Assembly (NCBI RefSeq): GCF_000519325.1
Contig: NZ_KI912613.1
Coordinates: forward strand, 4,410,469-4,474,468
Origin: Patulibacter minatonensis DSM 18081
GTDB taxonomy: Bacteria > Actinomycetota > Thermoleophilia > Solirubrobacterales > Solirubrobacteraceae
DNA: 64,000 nucleotides
Direction of reading: 5' to 3'
Below the pieces are notes generated by a model, which was not told where the DNA came from, ran no database searches, and was given only the letters and a program-made list of their open reading frames with translations. The position numbers and the translations under genes are program-made. Positions 20,737 through 29,800 of the stretch are shown here, in pieces. Within the stretch, counting starts at the first letter, position 1. Every line of letters begins with the position of its first letter.

Positions 20737-21258
20737 ATGGGAGGAACCGGACCGCACGCCACGCGGATCCAGGAATTCCCGGTCGAGAGACCGGGAATCC
20801 GTACGGCGGCGGACGACCCGCGACCCGCGCGGCCCGGAGCGCTGCGCACGATGGGGCTCCTGGGCCCGCCGCTGGCGCTGATGGGGCTCGTCTGGTTCCT
20901 CAGCGCGCAGCCCGACCTCAACTCGGGCCTCAAGGAGGACTTCCTCCTGCGCAAGTGCGCGCACGTGACCGAGTACGCCCTCCTGACGGGCCTCTGGGCG
21001 CGGGCCGTCGCGGGGCTCGCGCCGCACCTCCGGCGCGCGCGGTCGACGCCCCTGTGCCCGGCCGTGGCCACGGGTGCCGCGGCGACGGTCGCGCTGCTCT
21101 GGGCCGCGAGCGACGAGTGGCACCAGACCTTCGTCCGCGGACGCGTCGGAGCGGTCCACGACGTCGGGATCGACGCGATCGGGATCACGATCGCGACGGT
21201 GCTGCTCCTCGGGACGCGGGTCGGCGTCCTCGCGGGCGTGCGGGCGCGGCGCCCTTGA
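20737..21258 (+). CDS. VanZ-family membrane protein
   Basis: 173 residues, divergent from the Rrf2-cysK operon. VanZ signatures: LMGLVWFLSAQPDL, LRKCAHVTEYALLTGLWARA, the acidic ASDEWHQTFVRGRVGAVHDV loop and a last helix (GIDAIGITIATVLLLG). Four transmembrane helices. VanZ proteins give low-level teicoplanin tolerance in some species, but the biochemical role is unknown. ATG 20737 is supported by TACAGT at 20723-20728, 8 nt upstream. An alternative ATG at 20851 would begin right before the first helix and leave the palindrome at 20775-20798 in untranslated DNA. Confidence 0.88.
   Translation: MGGTGPHATRIQEFPVERPGIRTAADDPRPARPGALRTMGLLGPPLALMGLVWFLSAQPDLNSGLKEDFLLRKCAHVTEYALLTGLWARAVAGLAPHLRRARSTPLCPAVATGAAATVALLWAASDEWHQTFVRGRVGAVHDVGIDAIGITIATVLLLGTRVGVLAGVRARRP
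20775..20798. promoter_or_regulatory. Perfect 24-bp palindrome (10-bp arms, 4-nt spacer)
   Basis: ATTCCCGGTC-GAGA-GACCGGGAAT. It is the most AT-containing perfect palindrome seen near a promoter here. It lies 96 bp upstream of the Rrf2 start, inside the assumed N-terminus of the divergent vanZ gene. Rrf2 proteins bind dyad operators of about this size, so it is a candidate operator for the adjacent regulator. Confidence 0.4.
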
Positions 21259-21302
21259 GCCGCCGCGGCGCGGCACAGGCGGTGCCGGACCCCGGGACGA
21301 CG

Positions 21303-21327
21303 ACCGGCCGGGGAGACCCCGGCCGGT
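21303..21327. terminator. Bidirectional hairpin between convergent vanZ and HDOD-LuxR genes
   Basis: Perfect 11-bp stem (ACCGGCCGGGG / CCCCGGCCGGT) with a 3-nt loop, followed by a second 8-bp hairpin at 21337-21355. There is no T tract, as is usual for GC-rich actinobacterial terminators. The convergent position supports a two-way terminator. Confidence 0.7.
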
Positions 21328-21381
21328 GCGTTCGGACGGTCCGCCGTGCGGACCGCGGAGGGTGCCTGGACGGCGCGGCGG

Positions 21382-22527
21382 CTAGAGCCAGCCGCGCTCC
21401 ACGGCGATGAGGACGGCCTGGGCGCGGTCGACGGCGCCGAGCTTGCCGTAGATGTTGTGCAGGTGCGTGCGGACGGTGCTCGTGGAGAGCCCGAGCTCGC
21501 TGGCGATCTGCTTGTAGACGCGGCCGGCGGCGAGACGACGGAGGACCTCCATCTCGCGACCGGACAGCGGGCACGGCGCGGCGCTGCGGGCACGGCGCTG
21601 CGACGGGACGGCCTGGTCGTAGAGGAGCGAGCGGAGCTGGCTCGCGTCGATGCCCATCGAGCGGGCGACGCGCATCAGCGCCTGCGGCGAGACCTCGTCG
21701 CCGTGACCGTGGTGCGCGATCAGGTCGGCGAGGCGCAGGGTGGCGACGTCGCGGTCGACGTCGTCGGCGTGGTGGCGCTCGACCAGGCGGGCGAGCTCGC
21801 GCGGGAGGCCCCAGCGGCGGACGAGGACGCCACCGACGAGCGCGTGGTCGACGCCGAGCTCGCGGCGCTCGGCGACGATCCGCTCCTCGGGGGTCGCGTC
21901 GCGCGGGAGGACCTTGTCCGGGTAGCCGGCGTGGGCGTGCAACAGGACGAGCTTGCCGACGTCGTGGAGCAGCGCGGCGGACGAGAGCGTCTCGACGTCG
22001 ACGTCGCCGAGGATCGCACCGATGCGGTGGATCGCGGTCTGCACGGCCGCGACGTGGCGACGGTGGGCGTCGGCCTCGCGGCCCCAGCTGCCGGCGCGGT
22101 CGAAGTAGTCGACCGTGCGGGTGCGCTCGGCCAGGACGCGCAGCGACGGCGGCGTCACGACCTCGATCGCAGCGGCGATCGAGGAGATGCGGCCGGCGGA
22201 CGCGGTGTCCAGGCGGTTGGCCACGCGCAGGACGCCGAGGCCGAGACCGAGATCGGTCTCCAGCGCGGCGACGATCGCGGACGGGTCGACCGGGTCGGCG
22301 TCGAGCGCGGCGACGAGGCGCGTCTGCGACTCGGCGAGCGCCGGGAAGCCCTCGAGGGCCTCGAACGCGGCGGTCAGCCGGCGGCCGTGCTGCTCGTTGG
22401 GCCGGGTCGGGACGGACCCGGAGGTCGTCGAGCGGGGGCTCGTCGACGAGGTCTTGTCCGTGGTGGGCGGGAAGGTCGGGGCGGCGGAGTGGTTCACGGG
22501 AGTTGGGCGAGGAGTCCAGGGCCTCAC
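21382..22527 (-). CDS. HDOD domain protein fused to a LuxR-type helix-turn-helix
   Basis: About 381 residues. The HDOD domain at about residues 55-270 includes HDVGKLVLLHAHAGYP and LGVDHALVGGVLVRRWGLP, then RHHADDVDRDVATLRLADL. HDOD domains are catalytically degenerate HD relatives used in signalling, though HDVGK is retained here. The C-terminal LuxR HTH is clear (LSGREMEVLRRLAAGRVYKQ, then LSTSTVRTHLHNIYGKL). The usual receiver domain is missing. GTG 22527 is chosen because the sigma-28-like -10 GCCGAT at 22540-22535 ends 7 nt before it. An ATG at 22536 would overlap that -10, and GTG 22497 is a third option. Function: probably a transcription factor in a motility or development circuit (inference). 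Confidence 0.85.
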   Translation of the reverse strand: MRPWTPRPTPVNHSAAPTFPPTTDKTSSTSPRSTTSGSVPTRPNEQHGRRLTAAFEALEGFPALAESQTRLVAALDADPVDPSAIVAALETDLGLGLGVLRVANRLDTASAGRISSIAAAIEVVTPPSLRVLAERTRTVDYFDRAGSWGREADAHRRHVAAVQTAIHRIGAILGDVDVETLSSAALLHDVGKLVLLHAHAGYPDKVLPRDATPEERIVAERRELGVDHALVGGVLVRRWGLPRELARLVERHHADDVDRDVATLRLADLIAHHGHGDEVSPQALMRVARSMGIDASQLRSLLYDQAVPSQRRARSAAPCPLSGREMEVLRRLAAGRVYKQIASELGLSTSTVRTHLHNIYGKLGAVDRAQAVLIAVERGWL

Positions 22528-22534
22528 TGGACAC

Positions 22535-22561
22535 ATCGGCGATCCCGCCGTCCAACTTGAG
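22535..22561 (-). promoter_or_regulatory. Sigma-28 (FliA/WhiG-like) promoter of the HDOD-LuxR gene
   Basis: CTCAAG (22561-22556), 15-nt spacer, GCCGAT (22540-22535) on the minus strand. The same two boxes at the same spacing occur twice before the giant surface protein at 41670. GCCGAT is the classical -10 core of FliA, SigD and WhiG promoters, and TCAA is a known variant of the TAAA box. Confidence 0.6.
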
Positions 22562-22705
22562 TCCTCTTCGGTATCGGTTTCGCGTCAGTTCGGTAGACGC
22601 GCTCTGGACGCTGGTTTCCGGGGTCGCTGGACACCCCGTGAGGGTTGGCCCCGAACCGCGACCACGACGGGCGGAACGCGCGGTCCGACCGACGCCCCGC
22701 GACGC

Positions 22706-24082
22706 TCAGCCGGCGAGTGCGGCGTCCACCCGGCGCAGGGTCTCGTCGCGGCCGAGCGCCGCGGCGGACTCGAACACGCCGGGGGAGACGGCCGTCCCGG
22801 CCAGCGCGACACGCAGCGGCTGGAAGACGTCCTTCGCCTTCACGCCGCGCTCGCCGACGAGCGCGCGGAGCGCCTGGTCGACCACGTCGGTCGAGAACGG
22901 GTCCAGGGCGGCGAGCGTCTCGCGGACCGCCGCGAGGTGCTCGAGGTGCCCGGCGTCCAGCCACTTGTCGCGGGCCTTCCGATCGTCCACCGGTCCGGCG
23001 AAGAGGAAGCCGGCGAGCGTCCAGAAGTCGTCGACCGTCGAGATCTTCTCCTGGCTGATCTCGACGGCGGTCCGCAGCAGGTCGTCCCGGCCGGCGATCT
23101 CGTCGGCGTGCCCGGTGGCCTCGAGGTGGCCCCTGATGGTGGCCGCGAGGCCGTCGACGCCCTGACCGCGGAGGTACTTGCCGTTCAGCCACTTGAGCTT
23201 CTGCTCGTCGAACCGCGCGGGGTTCTTCGAGACGCGGTCGATCGCGAAGCGCTTGACGAGCTCGTCGCGCGGGATCTCGGTCTCGTCGTCGGCGTCGCCC
23301 CAGCCGAGCAGCGCCAGGTAGTTGACGACGGCGTCGGGCAGGTAGCCGGCGTCGCGGAGCTCCTGCACCGACGCCGCCCCGTGACGCTTCGACAGCTTCT
23401 TGCCGTCGGGGCCGTGGAGCAGCGGGAGGTGTGCGTAGACGGGCTCGTCCGCACCGAGCGCCTGGAGGACGAGGAGCTGCTTCGGGGTGTTCGAGAGGTG
23501 GTCCTCGCCGCGGATCACGTGCGTGATGCCCGCGTCGAGGTCGTCGATCGCGACCGCGAGGTTGTAGAGCGGGCTGCCGTCGGCGCGCGCGATCACCGGA
23601 TCGTCGAGATGGACGTTCTGGAACGTCGTGTCGCCGCGGATCAGGTCGCGGACGACGGTCGCGCCCTCCGGGACCCGCAGACGGACGGCGCCGACCTCGG
23701 GGTCCGTGCTGCGCGTGGGGTGGTCGGCGCCTCTGAATCCGCGGTCCGCGCCGTGCTCGGCCTTGTAGGCCTTGACGTCGTCGGCGGTCGCCGTCGAACG
23801 GTACGCCTTGTCCTCGTCGAGCAGCTGCCGCACGACGTCGCGGTGCCGGTCCTCGTGGGTGGTCTGGAGGACGGGCTCGCCGTCCCAGTCCAGGCCGAGC
23901 CAGCGCAGGGCGTCGAGGATCTGCTCGATGTTCTCCGGCGTCGAGCGCTCCTTGTCGGTGTCCTCGATGCGCAGCAGGAACTCGCCGCCCGAGCCGCGGG
24001 CGACGAGCCAGTTGTAGAGCGCGGCACGGGCGCCTCCGACGTGGAGGGCACCGGTCGGTGAGGGGGCGAAGCGGACGCGCAT
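22706..24082 (-). CDS. gltX: Glutamyl-tRNA synthetase
   Basis: 458 residues. Class I synthetase charging tRNA(Glu). The HIGH-type signature VRFAPSPTGALHVGGAR is at the N-terminus, LLRIEDTDKERS follows, and the KMSKS-type KKLSKRHGAASV is near residue 245. The C-terminal anticodon-binding helices are complete but short, so the protein is at the lower end of family length. With GatCAB in the same window it is probably a non-discriminating enzyme that also charges tRNA(Gln), an inference that needs proof that glnS is absent. ATG 24082 carries TAGGGT at 24096-24091, 8 nt upstream (leaderless). Confidence 0.97.
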   Translation of the reverse strand: MRVRFAPSPTGALHVGGARAALYNWLVARGSGGEFLLRIEDTDKERSTPENIEQILDALRWLGLDWDGEPVLQTTHEDRHRDVVRQLLDEDKAYRSTATADDVKAYKAEHGADRGFRGADHPTRSTDPEVGAVRLRVPEGATVVRDLIRGDTTFQNVHLDDPVIARADGSPLYNLAVAIDDLDAGITHVIRGEDHLSNTPKQLLVLQALGADEPVYAHLPLLHGPDGKKLSKRHGAASVQELRDAGYLPDAVVNYLALLGWGDADDETEIPRDELVKRFAIDRVSKNPARFDEQKLKWLNGKYLRGQGVDGLAATIRGHLEATGHADEIAGRDDLLRTAVEISQEKISTVDDFWTLAGFLFAGPVDDRKARDKWLDAGHLEHLAAVRETLAALDPFSTDVVDQALRALVGERGVKAKDVFQPLRVALAGTAVSPGVFESAAALGRDETLRRVDAALAG

Positions 24083-24123
24083 GGCCGCGAACCCTAGGGC
24101 AGCGCGGGTGCGCGCCGCGCGCA

Positions 24124-24153
24124 CCTCGGCCCGCGGCGCACCGCGGGCCGAGG
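24124..24153 (-). terminator. Strong hairpin after the secreted protein gene at 24163
   Basis: Perfect 13-bp stem (CCTCGGCCCGCGG and its complement) with a 4-nt loop, 10 nt after the stop codon of the minus-strand secreted protein. No T tract. It also insulates the leaderless gltX promoter that starts just beyond it. Confidence 0.75.
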
Positions 24154-24162
24154 CGGTCGGGA

Positions 24163-25251
24163 TCAGCCGGCCGGGACGGCGACCGTGCGCGTGACCGCAC
24201 CGGCCGTGGCGCCGGTGGTGAGGACCTTCACGACGAGCCTGCCGCCGGACTTGCGGACCTTCTTGGCGATCGACGCCGGGACCGCGGCGGACACCGTCTG
24301 GGTGGTGCCCCGCGCGACCGTGATGCTGCGCGAAAGCTTGGCGGCCGATCCGGCGAGCTTCACCGACGGCCGGACGACGCAGCCGGACGCCGGAGCCGAG
24401 GCCGGGCAGACGACCTTGACGCTGACGCTCCGGCGGCTCTTGCCGACGGCGACCGACGAGATCCGCGCCCGGGCGATCTTCACGACGGCGGCCGGCGCGG
24501 CGGCCGCGGCTGAACCGAGGCCCGCGATGCCGAGCGACGCGAGCGTGGCCGGGTCGATGCCGGCGGTCTTCGCCGCCGCGGACAGCGCCCGGACGGCGGC
24601 GGCCTTCGTGGCCGGGTCCGTGACCTTGCCTGCCAGGTCGATGAGCTTCTGGATCAGGGGGCCGATGGCCGGGAGCTGCAGGACGCTCGGCAGGCCGAAC
24701 TGCGTCGTCAGCTGGTCGAGGATGCCGGTGAGCGACTTGAGCGCGTCGGCGGCGGTCGGGATGCCGCCCTCGAGGATGGCGGTGAAGCGGGAGAGGACGT
24801 CCCCGACGAGCGGCAGCTGCGCCGTGCCGGCGATCAGCGTCGTCGTGAGCTTCGTGACCGTGCCGAGCACGCCCTGCAGGAGCTGGGTGGTCGCGGCGAC
24901 CGGTCCCTCCTTGACGAGCTGGAGGATCTGGGACGGCGACAGGAGGTCGACGATCTCGGTGACGGCCGTGAGCGGCGCGGCGACGAGGGTGTTGATCAGC
25001 GAGCTGATCGCGTTCGCCGGGAGGATCCCGGGGAGCGTGCCGGCGAGCAGCTGGTCGGCGATCGAGCCGGTCAGGCCGGTGATCGACCCGACGAGGCCGT
25101 TGATCAGCCCACCCAGGTCTTGGTGCTGCACCACGGCGGGTGCGGGCTTGGTGGTCGCGGCCATGGCGGCCGTCGGCGCGATCGTCGCGGTGCCGAGGGC
25201 GGCGGCGACACCGACGACGAGGGCGGGGTGGCGCAGGACGTACGGGGGCAT
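24163..25251 (-). CDS. Secreted protein, tandem paralogue B
   Basis: 362 residues from ATG 25251, with a GGAGAGAGG ribosome site. The signal peptide has the core LVVGVAAALGTATIAPTAAMA. The mature part is a low-complexity, Leu/Ile/Thr-rich helical region of ~230 residues (for example GLINGLVGSITGLTGSIADQ and AITSLLDQ-like repeats). A basic beta-rich C-terminal domain (~100 residues) follows, with a cysteine pair (VVCPASAPASGC) and KKVRKSGGRLVVKVLT. The tandem neighbour at 25495 has the same architecture. Function unknown; the C-terminal domain resembles those ending many Solirubrobacterales exported proteins. No anchor motif, so it is released or wall-bound. Confidence 0.75.
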   Translation of the reverse strand: MPPYVLRHPALVVGVAAALGTATIAPTAAMAATTKPAPAVVQHQDLGGLINGLVGSITGLTGSIADQLLAGTLPGILPANAISSLINTLVAAPLTAVTEIVDLLSPSQILQLVKEGPVAATTQLLQGVLGTVTKLTTTLIAGTAQLPLVGDVLSRFTAILEGGIPTAADALKSLTGILDQLTTQFGLPSVLQLPAIGPLIQKLIDLAGKVTDPATKAAAVRALSAAAKTAGIDPATLASLGIAGLGSAAAAAPAAVVKIARARISSVAVGKSRRSVSVKVVCPASAPASGCVVRPSVKLAGSAAKLSRSITVARGTTQTVSAAVPASIAKKVRKSGGRLVVKVLTTGATAGAVTRTVAVPAG

Positions 25252-25353
25252 GCTGGGACCTCTCTCCGAAGGGACGATGCGGCCGGGTGCCGCGTTCCCC
25301 CGTCTCCTCGGCGACCCCCCGTCCGAGCTGTGAGCGAAAGCACAGGAACTCGG

Positions 25354-25366
25354 CGGATGTCCGACC
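25354..25366 (-). promoter_or_regulatory. Conserved upstream element 1 of the secreted pair
   Basis: GGTCGGACATCCG on the minus strand, 103 nt before the start codon at 25251. An identical 13-mer sits 97 nt before the paralogue start at 26619. A second shared block (ACGGGGGAACG) is at 25303-25293. The semi-palindromic CGGA-CA-TCCG core suggests a protein-binding or promoter site. Confidence 0.4.
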
Positions 25367-25441
25367 GAGCACACGATCGTTCACCCAAGCGGCCCGGGAT
25401 GTGCATACGCCGTCCCGTCCGGTCGCTGCGGACGGACGAGC

Positions 25442-25469
25442 GGACGCCCCGGCGGTGGCCGGGGCGTCC
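25442..25469 (-). terminator. Hairpin after the secreted protein gene at 25495
   Basis: Perfect 12-bp stem (GGACGCCCCGGC and its complement) around a 4-nt loop, starting about 25 nt past the stop codon. No T tract. It separates the two tandem secreted paralogues, which therefore have their own promoters. Confidence 0.75.
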
Positions 25470-25494
25470 GGTGGACCGATCTCGTGCGGCGGGG

Positions 25495-26619
25495 TCAGGC
25501 GGCCCTGCGGACCTTGACCGTCTTCGAGACGGCACCCGCCGTGCTGCCGACGGTCGTGACCTTGGCGACGACGCGACCGCCCGACTTCTTCACGCTCTTG
25601 ACCGCGGCGGCCGGGACCGTGGCGGAGAACGTCTTCGTCTTCCCGCGCTTGATCACGGCCGACTTCGTGGTCTTCGCGGTGCGGCTCCCGATCTTCACCG
25701 ACGGCTTCACCGTGCACCCGGCGGCGCCGGCCGTGGCGGGGCACGAGACGCGGACGCTGATCTTCTTGCGGTTCTTGCTGACCTTGACCGACACGATCTT
25801 CGCGCGGACCGTCCTCGCGACGCCGGTCGCGGGGGTCGCCGGGGTCGTGGCGGGCGTCTTGGCGACGACGCGGCCGAGGCCGAGGAGGTCGAGCGCGGAC
25901 TGGATCTGCGCGGGCGTCAGGCCGAGGCTCGTCCCGGCGGTGGTGAGCGCCCCGACGGCGGCGGTCTTCGCCGGACCGTCGGGGACGGCCTTGCCGGTCT
26001 GCGCGATGACGCCGAGCAGCGGGCCCACGACGGGGAGCGACGCGACGCTCGGGTAGCCGAGCAGGCTCGTCACCTGGTCCAGCAGGCTCGTCAGGGTCGC
26101 GAGGCCCGAGGCGGTGCTGGGGACGCCGCCGCCGAGCACGGACGTCAGCTGCGAGAGCGCGGACGTGACGGCGCTCGAGGACAGGGTCGAGCCGCCGGCG
26201 AGGCTCGTCAGCGTCGGGAGCAGGCCCTCGAGGAGCGGCGCGACCGCCGCGGGGTTCGTCGCGATCTGCTGCACCTGGGCCGGGGTCAGGACGCTCAGCA
26301 GGCTCGTCACGTCCTTGGGGACGAGGGCGTCGACGGTGCCGGTCACACCGGTCAGCGCGTCGGTGAGCGCCGTGATCGTCGCGGGCGGGAGCACCGCCGG
26401 GAGCACGCCGGTCGAGCCGTTCACCAGCGGCGTGACGAGCTCGACGACGGGCTGCGTGACGGCGCCCAGCAGGCCGCCGAGGAGTCCCTGGGTCGTGACC
26501 GTCGCGGCCGCGGGCTTCGGGGTCGACGCCGCGGCGGCGACCGGGGCGATCGTCGCCGCGCCCAGGGCGGTGGCGACCCCGACGACGAGCGCGGGATGAC
26601 GAAGGGCGGAGCGGGACAT
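25495..26619 (-). CDS. Secreted protein, tandem paralogue A
   Basis: 374 residues. The signal peptide is nearly the same as in the paralogue at 24163 (LRHPALVVGVATALGAATIA), with cleavage expected near VAAAAS. The middle ~230 residues are Leu/Thr/Val-rich helical sequence (GLLGGLLGAVTQPVVELVTP, LTPAQVQQIATNPAAVAPLL). The C-terminal domain starts after a TPATTPATPAT linker, with VSCPATAGAAGC and KSVKKSGGRVVAKVTTVG. Sequence identity to its neighbour is high at both ends and lower in the middle. Function unknown. The duplicated leader elements argue for a recent gene-plus-promoter duplication. Confidence 0.75.
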   Translation of the reverse strand: MSRSALRHPALVVGVATALGAATIAPVAAAASTPKPAAATVTTQGLLGGLLGAVTQPVVELVTPLVNGSTGVLPAVLPPATITALTDALTGVTGTVDALVPKDVTSLLSVLTPAQVQQIATNPAAVAPLLEGLLPTLTSLAGGSTLSSSAVTSALSQLTSVLGGGVPSTASGLATLTSLLDQVTSLLGYPSVASLPVVGPLLGVIAQTGKAVPDGPAKTAAVGALTTAGTSLGLTPAQIQSALDLLGLGRVVAKTPATTPATPATGVARTVRAKIVSVKVSKNRKKISVRVSCPATAGAAGCTVKPSVKIGSRTAKTTKSAVIKRGKTKTFSATVPAAAVKSVKKSGGRVVAKVTTVGSTAGAVSKTVKVRRAA

Positions 26620-26715
26620 GAGGACCTCGGGGAGACGGTGGGGGCGGCGAGTTGCCGTTCCCCCGTGTCGTCGGCCCGGACCGCGGTCCGCGACGCCGAA
26701 CGTCCACGAAGTCGA

Positions 26716-26728
26716 CGGATGTCCGACC
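26716..26728 (-). promoter_or_regulatory. Conserved upstream element 2 of the secreted pair
   Basis: GGTCGGACATCCG on the minus strand, 97 nt before the start at 26619, identical to the element at 25366-25354. The second shared block ACGGGGGAACG is at 26666-26656, about 40 nt before the start codon in both leaders. Confidence 0.4.
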
Positions 26729-26820
26729 GGCGAGCCGGCGGCCCGTGCGGCGATCCGCGGCGCGACGGGCCCCTCCGCCGCCGGTCGGGCCGGCCGCCGA
26801 CCGACGGGCCGGCGAGCGCC

Positions 26821-29800
26821 CTACGCCGCGACGGGCTCGGCGGTGCCGACCGGCGCCGCGGCGGTCGCCGGCGGGGCGCCGAGGGTCAGGGCGCCCTCGC
26901 CGAACAGGCGCTCGAGCTCCATCTGCAGCGTCGCGTTCGGCGCCACGCGGTACTCCGGCCCGAGGCGCAGGGTCCGCGGACCGCCGGAGGTCGAGACCGT
27001 CAGGACGACCACGGTCTCGCCGCGGTGGTCGGTCAACAGGTGCTTGAGCCGCGAGAGCGCGGACTCGCGGATCGCGGTCCCGTCGGCGCGCACGAAGAGC
27101 TCCGTCGGCGCCGCGGCGGCCACCCGCTCGGCGCGGCGCTCGTCCGCGGCGCCCGCTGCGGCGGCCATCTCCTTCTCCGTGGGCTCGAAGACCTTGGCGC
27201 TGTTGACGAGGACGGTCGCGCGCTCGTCGTCCTTGAGGTCGACGCGGCCGCGGATCAGCACGACGGCGTCGGGCTGGAGGATCGGCTCGAGCTCCGGGGT
27301 GCCCTTCGGGAAGACGACGATGTCGACCGACCCGTCCGTGTCCTCCAGCACGCCGCGGAGCATGACGTCGCCCTTGCGGGTGTTGATCCGTCGGATGCCG
27401 GCGACGATGCCGCCGACCTGGATCCACGAGTCGTGCGGGCGCGAGCGGAGGTCCGAGAGCCCGCACTCCGTCTTCTTCGCCAGCGCGTCGCGGACGTCCT
27501 TGAGCGGGTGCGCGGAGAGGAACAGGCCGATGACCTCCTTCTCCATCGCCAGGAGCTCGCGCTGGTCGAACTCGACCGTCGGGATCGGCGGGTGGGTCGA
27601 CGTCTTCCCCGCTCCCCCGGTGTCGGCGGCCCCGCCGTCGTCGCCGAAGTCGAAGATCGAGCCCTGGCCGGCGGCGGCGTCCTGCTGGACCTTCTTGCCG
27701 ACCTGCTGGGCGTCGTCGACGATCGCGAGCATGCCCTTGCGGGGCGCCCCGGTGGACGTGAACGCGCCGCAGCGGATCAGGGAGTCCAGGGCCTTGCCGT
27801 TGACCGCCTTGTGGTCGACGCGCTCGCAGAAGTCCCACAGCGACGTGAACGCGCCGTCCTCGCGGGCGGCCTTGATGGCCTCCACCGCGGAGTGCCCGAC
27901 GCCCTTGACGGCGTCGAGGCCGAAGCGGATCTCGCCGTCGTGGACCGTGAACTCGTGGTCGGACTCGTTGACGTCGGGCGGCAGCACCGCGATGCCCATG
28001 TCGTCGCACGTGTTGAGGAAGAACGGGACCTTGTCCTTCGTCGACATCACCGACGAGAGCAGCGCGGCCATGTACTCGGCCGGGTAGTTCGCCTTCAGCC
28101 ACGCGGTCCGGTACGAGACGAGGCCGTAGCAGGCGGCGTGCGACTTGTTGAACGAGTAGTTCGCGGCGTTGAGGTTGGTCTGCCAGAGCCAGTCGACGAC
28201 GCCCGCGTTGGTGCCCGACTGCAGGCAGCCCTCGCGGAACGCGGGCTCCAGCTCGGCCATCTTGTCGAGCTTCTTCTTGCCGATCGCCTTGCGGAGGTCG
28301 TCCGCCTGACCTGGCGTGAACCCCGCCAGGTCGCGGGCGATCCGCATCGACTGCTCCTGGTACAGGATGACGCCCTTGGTCGGCCCGATGATCGGGGCCA
28401 GACGGGGGTCCGGGATGTTGATCGTGTTGGGGTCGTGCTTGCCCGACGCGTACGTCGGGATCTGGTCCATGGCGCCCGGGCGGTAGAGCGCCACCAGCGC
28501 GATCAGGTCGTCGAACTCCGTCGGGTTGACCTGGCGCATGGCCTTGCGCATGCCCTCGGACTCGAACTGGAAGACCCCGACCGAGTCGCCCCGCGCGAGC
28601 ATCTCGTACGTCGGCCGGTCGTCGAGCGGGATCTCCGAGATGTCGATCCGCTCGCCCGAGGACCCCTCGATGATCTTCAGGGCGTCCTGGATGACGTCGA
28701 GGTTCCGCAGGCCCAGGAAATCCATCTTCAGCAGGCCGAGCTCCTCGACCGGCCCCATCGGGAACTGGGTGACCCGCTTGTAGATCTTCTCGCCGCGCTC
28801 GTCGACGGTCTTGGAGTCCGTGATCTGGATCGGCACCACGGACGAGAGGTCGCGGTCCGAGATCACGACCGCGGCCGCGTGGATGCCGGCGTTGCGGACG
28901 GTGCCCTCGAGGCCCATCGCGACGTCGAGGACCTGCTTGGCGATCGGGTCGGAGTCGTAGACGCCGCGGAGCTCGGTGCCCTCCGCCAGGCACTTCTCCA
29001 GCGGCGGCGTCTTGCCCATGATGGGGTCCGGGATCAGCTTCGCCAAGCGGTCGCCCGTGGCGTAGTCGAAGCCCTGCACCCGCGCGGAGTCCTTCGTCGC
29101 GTTGCGCGGCAGCATCCGGCCGAACGTGACGATCTGCGCGACGCGTTCCTTGCCGTACTTGTCGGTCACGTACTTCATGACCTCCTCCCGACCACGAACG
29201 GAGAAGTCGATGTCGATATCCGGCATCGACACGCGGTCCGGGTTCAGGAAGCGCTCGAACAGCAGGTCGTACTTCAACGGATCGAGATCCGTGATCCCCA
29301 GGCTGTACGCGATGATCGACCCCGCCGCCGACCCACGGCCCGGACCGACCGAGATGTCGTGGTCCTTCGACCACTTCACGAAGTCGTGCACGATCAGGAA
29401 ATAGGCGTCGTAGCCCATCTTGTTGATCACCGCGAGCTCCATGTCCGCCCGCTCACGCGCCGCACCCGGGATCGGATCGCCGTACCGCGCGATCAACCCC
29501 TGCCGCACCAGCTCCCCCAGGTACGCCTGCTCGTCCTCGCCCTCCGGCAGGAAGCGCGGCAGCAGCGACCCCTCGTTCAGCGGGATGTGGACGTCGCACC
29601 GCTCAGCGATCTCCAACGTCGTCGGGATCGCGTCGGGCCACTCCGCGAACTGGTCCTGCATCTCCTGCGTGCTCTTGACGTAGAACTCGTTCGTCGAGAA
29701 CGACATCTTCGGGTTCGCCAGCGTCGACTGCGTCTGCACGCAGAGCAGCGCCTCGTGCGTGTCGTAGTCCTCGCGGTGCAGGTAGTGCACGTCCGTCGTC

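Noticed and set aside
25251-25366. c-di-AMP (ydaO-type) riboswitch suggested by ACGGGGGAACG in the secreted-protein leaders
   Set aside because: The other conserved blocks expected of that riboswitch (such as GGGGUGAA) are missing and the leader is too short.
22706-29374. Very long open frame of 2222 codons on the minus strand
   Set aside because: Only its last 458 codons (gltX) are real. The rest is an out-of-frame reading of the two secreted genes and dnaE, expected at this GC content.
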